Assembly: GCA_964560875.1 (NCBI GenBank)
Contig: CAZLMW010000030.1
Location: forward strand, 1 to 64,000
Direction of reading: 5' to 3'
DNA: 64,000 nt
Origin: CAZLMW01 sp964560875
GTDB lineage: Bacteria > Myxococcota_A > UBA9042
Part shown: one piece after another, positions 61,012 through 64,000 of the stretch
How positions within the stretch are numbered: position 1 is the stretch's first letter
Layout: each line of letters starts with the position of its first letter
Made by a program: the position numbers and the translations under genes
Notes under the pieces: generated by a model
What the model was told of the DNA's origin: nothing
The model's input: only the letters and a program-made list of their open reading frames with translations
Database searches by the model: none

Positions 61012-62241
61012 TCAGCGGTCGACTTCGCCCATCACCGGGTCGAGCGAGCCAAGAATCGCGATGGCGTCGCTCAAGTTGTTGCCCGGCAACAGGTACGGGA
61101 TGCATTGCAGGGCGTGCAGGCTCGGAGGCCGGATCTTGAGGCGGTAGGGCATCGTCGGTTTGCCGCCGGGACCACCTGCGATGAGGTAGTGGCCGAGCTC
61201 GCCCCGCGGGCCTTCGACGCCGACATAGACCTCTCCGGTCTTGATCTTGATGGTGGCGGGCCCAATGTTGGGTTTCGCGCCGCAAATCGGCCCTTCCGGC
61301 ACACCTTCGCAGAGCTGCTTGGCCAGGCGGATGCTCTCCTTGACCTCGGCCACGCGCACCAGGAATCGCGCCTCGTTGTCGCCGGCGGTCATCACGGGAA
61401 CGCGCACGTCGAGCTCGTCGTAGCAGTGGTAAGGCGCGTCGCGACGCAGGTCCACATCGACCCCGCTGGCGCGACCGATGGGCCCGCCGAGGCCGAGTTC
61501 GAGGGCGAGGTCGCGGCTGAGCACGCCGATATGGCGGGTTCGGGCCACGAAGATCGGGTTTTCCGACATGAACCGTTCGTACTCGGGGATGCGCGATTCG
61601 ATGATGGAGAGCACCTCGACCGCCCGTTTCTCCCAGCCGGTCGTGATGTCGTGACGCTGACCGCCAACGCAGCTCGTGTTGTAGTGAAAGCGGCACCCGG
61701 AAAGGTCTTCGAAGAGGTCCAGGATCATCTCGCGGTCGCGAAACGCCCACATGAACATGGAAGCGCCGCCGCCGATCGCGCCGCCGATGTCGAGCGTGAA
61801 CGTGCCCATGGCGATGAGGTGGCTGGCGACCCGCTGAATCTCGGCCAACAACGTGCGGATCCAGCGACCGCGACGCGGAACCTCGATGCCAGCGGCCGCT
61901 TCGAAGGCCATGTTGACGGCCTGCTCGTTGATCATCGGCGAGATGTAGTCGTTCTTGTCGACGATCGGCGTGATGTTGCTGTAGGTCAGCTTTTCGCAGA
62001 GCTTTTCGACGCCGCGGTGGAGGTAGCCGGGGTAGCCGACGGCCTTGATGATGACCTCGCCGTCGAGCACCAGCTTGATGCGGAAGACGCCGTGCGTAGA
62101 CGGGTGCTGCGGGCCCAGGTTGAGCACCATCAGGTCGGCATCTGCCTCGTAGTCGGTCAGATCCAGGTACGGATCGGGCCGAAACATCGGGGTCAACGCG
62201 CGGCCGGACATGCCGGGCACTTCGGGAGCATCAAGCGGCAT
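61012..62241 (-). CDS. nuoD: NADH-quinone oxidoreductase subunit D
   Basis: A 409-residue peripheral-arm subunit derived from the hydrogenase large subunit, forming the quinone-reduction site with NuoB. 'LNLGPQHPSTHGVFRIKLVL' is the invariant N-terminal loop (His and Tyr/Thr region), 'GYLHRGVEKLCEKLTYSN', 'RVASHLIAMGTFTLDIG', 'EFGLGGPIGRASG'-like sequence (here 'ELGLGGPIGRASGVDVDLRR') and 'GPRGELGHYLIAGG' follow. It is separate from nuoC, with a nine-base gap. The first 25 residues are Pro-rich and longer than in E. coli-type NuoD. Confidence 0.96.
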   Translation of the reverse strand: MPLDAPEVPGMSGRALTPMFRPDPYLDLTDYEADADLMVLNLGPQHPSTHGVFRIKLVLDGEVIIKAVGYPGYLHRGVEKLCEKLTYSNITPIVDKNDYISPMINEQAVNMAFEAAAGIEVPRRGRWIRTLLAEIQRVASHLIAMGTFTLDIGGAIGGGASMFMWAFRDREMILDLFEDLSGCRFHYNTSCVGGQRHDITTGWEKRAVEVLSIIESRIPEYERFMSENPIFVARTRHIGVLSRDLALELGLGGPIGRASGVDVDLRRDAPYHCYDELDVRVPVMTAGDNEARFLVRVAEVKESIRLAKQLCEGVPEGPICGAKPNIGPATIKIKTGEVYVGVEGPRGELGHYLIAGGPGGKPTMPYRLKIRPPSLHALQCIPYLLPGNNLSDAIAILGSLDPVMGEVDR

Positions 62242-62250
62242 CGGTCGGTC

Positions 62251-62721
62251 TCAGCGCCAGGGGTGGTGGGGGGTGTCGATCGCGTAGTCGCGACGCAGCG
62301 GGTGGCCTTCCCAGTCGTCGGGCATCATCAAGCGACGCAGGTCGGGGTGGTTCGCGAACGTCACACCGACGAGGTCGTATTGCTCGCGTTCTTGCCAATC
62401 GGCGCCGGCAAAAAGGCTGACCAGGCTGTCGATCGGCTGGCCGACGTCGAGCTTGACCTTCCACGAAAACGAAAGCGCCGCGCCCTTGACGGGTTTGCGC
62501 AGCACCGTCGCGACCTGGAAGTGCTCGGGGACGGGTTCGGGGACCTTGCGGCTCTTCTTTTGCTCGGTGAAATGCGTCGCGATAACGGACACGTACAGGC
62601 CGTAGCCGGACGTCTTGAGCAGCGTGGCGAGGGCGAAGTGCTTGTCGGCCGGCACCGTCATGCCGAAGTCGCTGACGTCCGCGACGTCGATGCCAAGCAA
62701 TGGCGCGATGGCTTCGTTCAT
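62251..62721 (-). CDS. nuoC: NADH-quinone oxidoreductase subunit C
   Basis: A 156-residue subunit of the 30-kDa family. The defining segment is 'ADWQEREQYDLVGVTFANHP' followed by 'DLRRLMMPDDWEGHPLRRDY', matching the family signature near the C-terminus. It supports NuoD in the hydrophilic domain. The ATG overlaps the nuoB stop by four bases. Confidence 0.94.
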   Translation of the reverse strand: MNEAIAPLLGIDVADVSDFGMTVPADKHFALATLLKTSGYGLYVSVIATHFTEQKKSRKVPEPVPEHFQVATVLRKPVKGAALSFSWKVKLDVGQPIDSLVSLFAGADWQEREQYDLVGVTFANHPDLRRLMMPDDWEGHPLRRDYAIDTPHHPWR

Positions 62722-63470
62722 GCGTCGCTCCCTGCCGCAGGACTCTCGCCGTTGTGCTGGCCGATCGAAAGCGTTTGGGGGGCCAACATGCGACCGGTGG
62801 GATCGTCGTTGTCGCGCATTTCGTTGCCGTCCAAGCCGAGGCTGCGGGCGCGGTCCAATTGCACGCTCGACAACAGCGGATCGCGATCTTCGTCACCGAC
62901 GCGCCCGATCTCCGGGCGGATCATCTTGTCGCGTTCAGGCCGTGTTTCGGGCGGCGACCACTTGCCTTCCCGCTGCAGGTGGATCTTGTCTTGCAGGCGC
63001 ATCAGGCCGCGCATCAGCTCCTGCGGATTGGGCGGGCAACCGGGCACGTACACGTCGACGGGCACAACCGTATCGATGCCGGGGATGACCGAGTAGATGT
63101 CGCGATAGAAGTCGCCGCTGATCGCGCAGGAGCCCATGGCCAGGCACCATTTCGGCTCAGGCATCTGGTCCCAGAGCTTCTTGACGCGTGGCGCCATCTT
63201 CACCGTGATGGTTCCGGCGACGACCATGACGTCGCCCTGCCGGGGACTGCCGCGAACGATCGTGCCCATGCGGTCGACATCGACACGGGCAGCGGCGGCC
63301 GCCATGAACTCGATTCCGCAACAGCTCGTCGCCATCGGGAAGATCCACAGCGCGTTGGATGTGCCCCAATCGAGGAGCCGTTCGATGCTGCCGACCGCCA
63401 CGTCGAGTCCGGGAACCGACAGCAGCTTGTCGAGAAACGGGTTTTCGTAGGTGCGGGTGTCGTCGCTCAC
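62718..63470 (-). CDS. nuoB: NADH-quinone oxidoreductase subunit B with C-terminal extension
   Basis: A 250-residue subunit carrying the terminal iron-sulfur cluster N2, which reduces quinone. Ligands are the tandem Cys50-Cys51 in 'MATSCCGIEFM', Cys115 in 'AMGSCAISG' and Cys145 in 'YVPGCPPNPQ'. The family core ends near residue 170. The remaining 80 residues ('WSPPETRPERDKMIRPEIGR' onward) are an unconserved, charged tail. The GTG start overlaps the nuoA stop by four bases; a longer reading of 13 residues inside nuoA was rejected. Confidence 0.95.
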   Translation of the reverse strand: MSDDTRTYENPFLDKLLSVPGLDVAVGSIERLLDWGTSNALWIFPMATSCCGIEFMAAAAARVDVDRMGTIVRGSPRQGDVMVVAGTITVKMAPRVKKLWDQMPEPKWCLAMGSCAISGDFYRDIYSVIPGIDTVVPVDVYVPGCPPNPQELMRGLMRLQDKIHLQREGKWSPPETRPERDKMIRPEIGRVGDEDRDPLLSSVQLDRARSLGLDGNEMRDNDDPTGRMLAPQTLSIGQHNGESPAAGSDA

Positions 63471-63829
63471 TGCCACTTGAGGGCCCCCTTCCGAAGCGCG
63501 TAGAGCCATCCGAGCATCAGGATCGCCAGGAAGATGAACATCTCGACGATGGCGAGCGTGCCCACGTCACGGATATTGAGCGCCCAGGGCAACAAGAACG
63601 CGGCCTCTGCGTCAAACAGCACGAAAACAAGCGCGACCAGGTAGTAGCGGGGGTGAAATCGAATCCACGCCTCGCCGTCGGGTTCCTCGCCGCATTCGTA
63701 GGTGTCGCGCTTGGCTTCGCTGGACGATTTGGCCTTCACGCGCAGCAGCAAACCGCCGATCAGCATCGACGACGAGACCACCGCTGAGAGCAGCAGGAAG
63801 ATGACGGCGGGGGTCCACTGTTCGGCCAT
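63467..63829 (-). CDS. nuoA: NADH-quinone oxidoreductase subunit A
   Basis: A 120-residue, three-helix subunit at the head of the cluster. 'RDTYECGEEPDGEAWIRFHP' holds the conserved cysteine loop that lines the quinone chamber, followed by 'RYYLVALVFVLFDAEAAFLL'. GGAG five bases before the ATG supports the start. Only 24 bases separate it from the stop of the partial gene upstream, so the transcript may begin outside the window. Confidence 0.96.
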   Translation of the reverse strand: MAEQWTPAVIFLLLSAVVSSSMLIGGLLLRVKAKSSSEAKRDTYECGEEPDGEAWIRFHPRYYLVALVFVLFDAEAAFLLPWALNIRDVGTLAIVEMFIFLAILMLGWLYALRKGALKWQ

Positions 63830-63853
63830 CGTTGCTCCGTCGTGTCCGTTGCT

Positions 63854-64000
63854 TCAGCTGCCGCTGAGGAGGTCGGGCATGTCGTAAAACCCGGGCTCGC
63901 CAGCGACACGCTTATCGTTGGAGAACACGGCGGCGCGCAATGCCCCGCGCGCAAAAACCGCACGGTCACGGGCCTCATGGGCGAGCTGCAGGCCTTCGGC
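63854..64000 (-). CDS. 3' end of an unidentified gene, cut by the window edge
   Basis: The last 48 codons of an open frame that runs off the right edge, ending 'VAGEPGFYDMPDLLSGS' then TGA. The segment 'EARDRAVFARGALRAAVFSN' looks like genuine coding sequence of helical character. Too little remains to name a family. Its closeness to nuoA suggests cotranscription. Confidence 0.5.
   Translation of the reverse strand, partial: AEGLQLAHEARDRAVFARGALRAAVFSNDKRVAGEPGFYDMPDLLSGS

Noticed and set aside
61105..63096. 663-codon plus-strand frame across nuoB, nuoC and nuoD
   Set aside because: The minus-strand genes are unmistakable complex I subunits, so the plus frame is a shadow.

Overview
The window is high-GC DNA with dense, mostly tight gene packing. 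Several traits point to a deltaproteobacterial or Myxococcota-like organism. There are many large secreted lipoproteins with Asp/Thr/Ala/Ser-rich linkers after the lipobox. One is a giant Cys-rich lipoprotein with MopE-like CDG-x-DNDCDG motifs, and another secreted protein carries P-domain-like and fibrinogen-like domains. A 14-subunit-type NADH dehydrogenase cluster lacks its NADH-input genes here. The taxonomic call is inference. A run of exactly 100 N (4406-4505) inside a tandem repeat shows this is a draft scaffold.

Layout. 1-4218: a decayed four-helix-bundle gene, a large Ig-repeat lipoprotein and a Tat-type lipoprotein. 4219-10556: an accessory stretch with a 34-bp tandem array interrupted by the gap, a long imperfect hairpin, REP/REPIN-like elements, a 28-bp array of palindromes, a two-gene ATPase/AlbA_2 module of defence-like composition, a class 3 lipase and a methyltransferase. 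10557-31322: surface lipoproteins, a polytopic membrane protein with a DUF1287 partner, an EamA transporter, a lipase-like lipoprotein, a tRNA-dihydrouridine synthase overlapping a secreted protein, a Nif11-like small protein, the 1979-residue lipoprotein, and an alpha/beta hydrolase followed by an ABC exporter whose permease is fused to a CPBP protease.

31339-41951: an M28 peptidase, then a reductive pyrimidine catabolism set (beta-ureidopropionase, dihydropyrimidinase, NCS2 permease, methylmalonate/malonate-semialdehyde dehydrogenase) divergent from a MarR-like regulator. Next come an RsuA-type pseudouridine synthase and an Hsp20 gene whose leader can fold to mask its own ribosome binding site. 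41952-51345: recQ-murB, an alkyladenine glycosylase, a nitronate monooxygenase-like enzyme, a methyltransferase, an orphan 822-residue protein and an EEP-family hydrolase. 51473-63829 (minus strand): nuoABCD, a novel membrane protein, then nuoHIJKLMN. The nuoEFG genes are not in the window. A partial unknown gene upstream of nuoA runs off the right edge.

How the genes work together. The permease imports pyrimidines, dihydropyrimidinase and ureidopropionase open and de-carbamoylate the reduced ring, and the semialdehyde dehydrogenase feeds the carbon into acyl-CoA. The first (dehydrogenase) and transamination steps must be encoded elsewhere. The nuo block encodes the membrane arm plus the quinone-reducing module of complex I. 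No tRNA, rRNA, CRISPR array or transposase gene was recognised.
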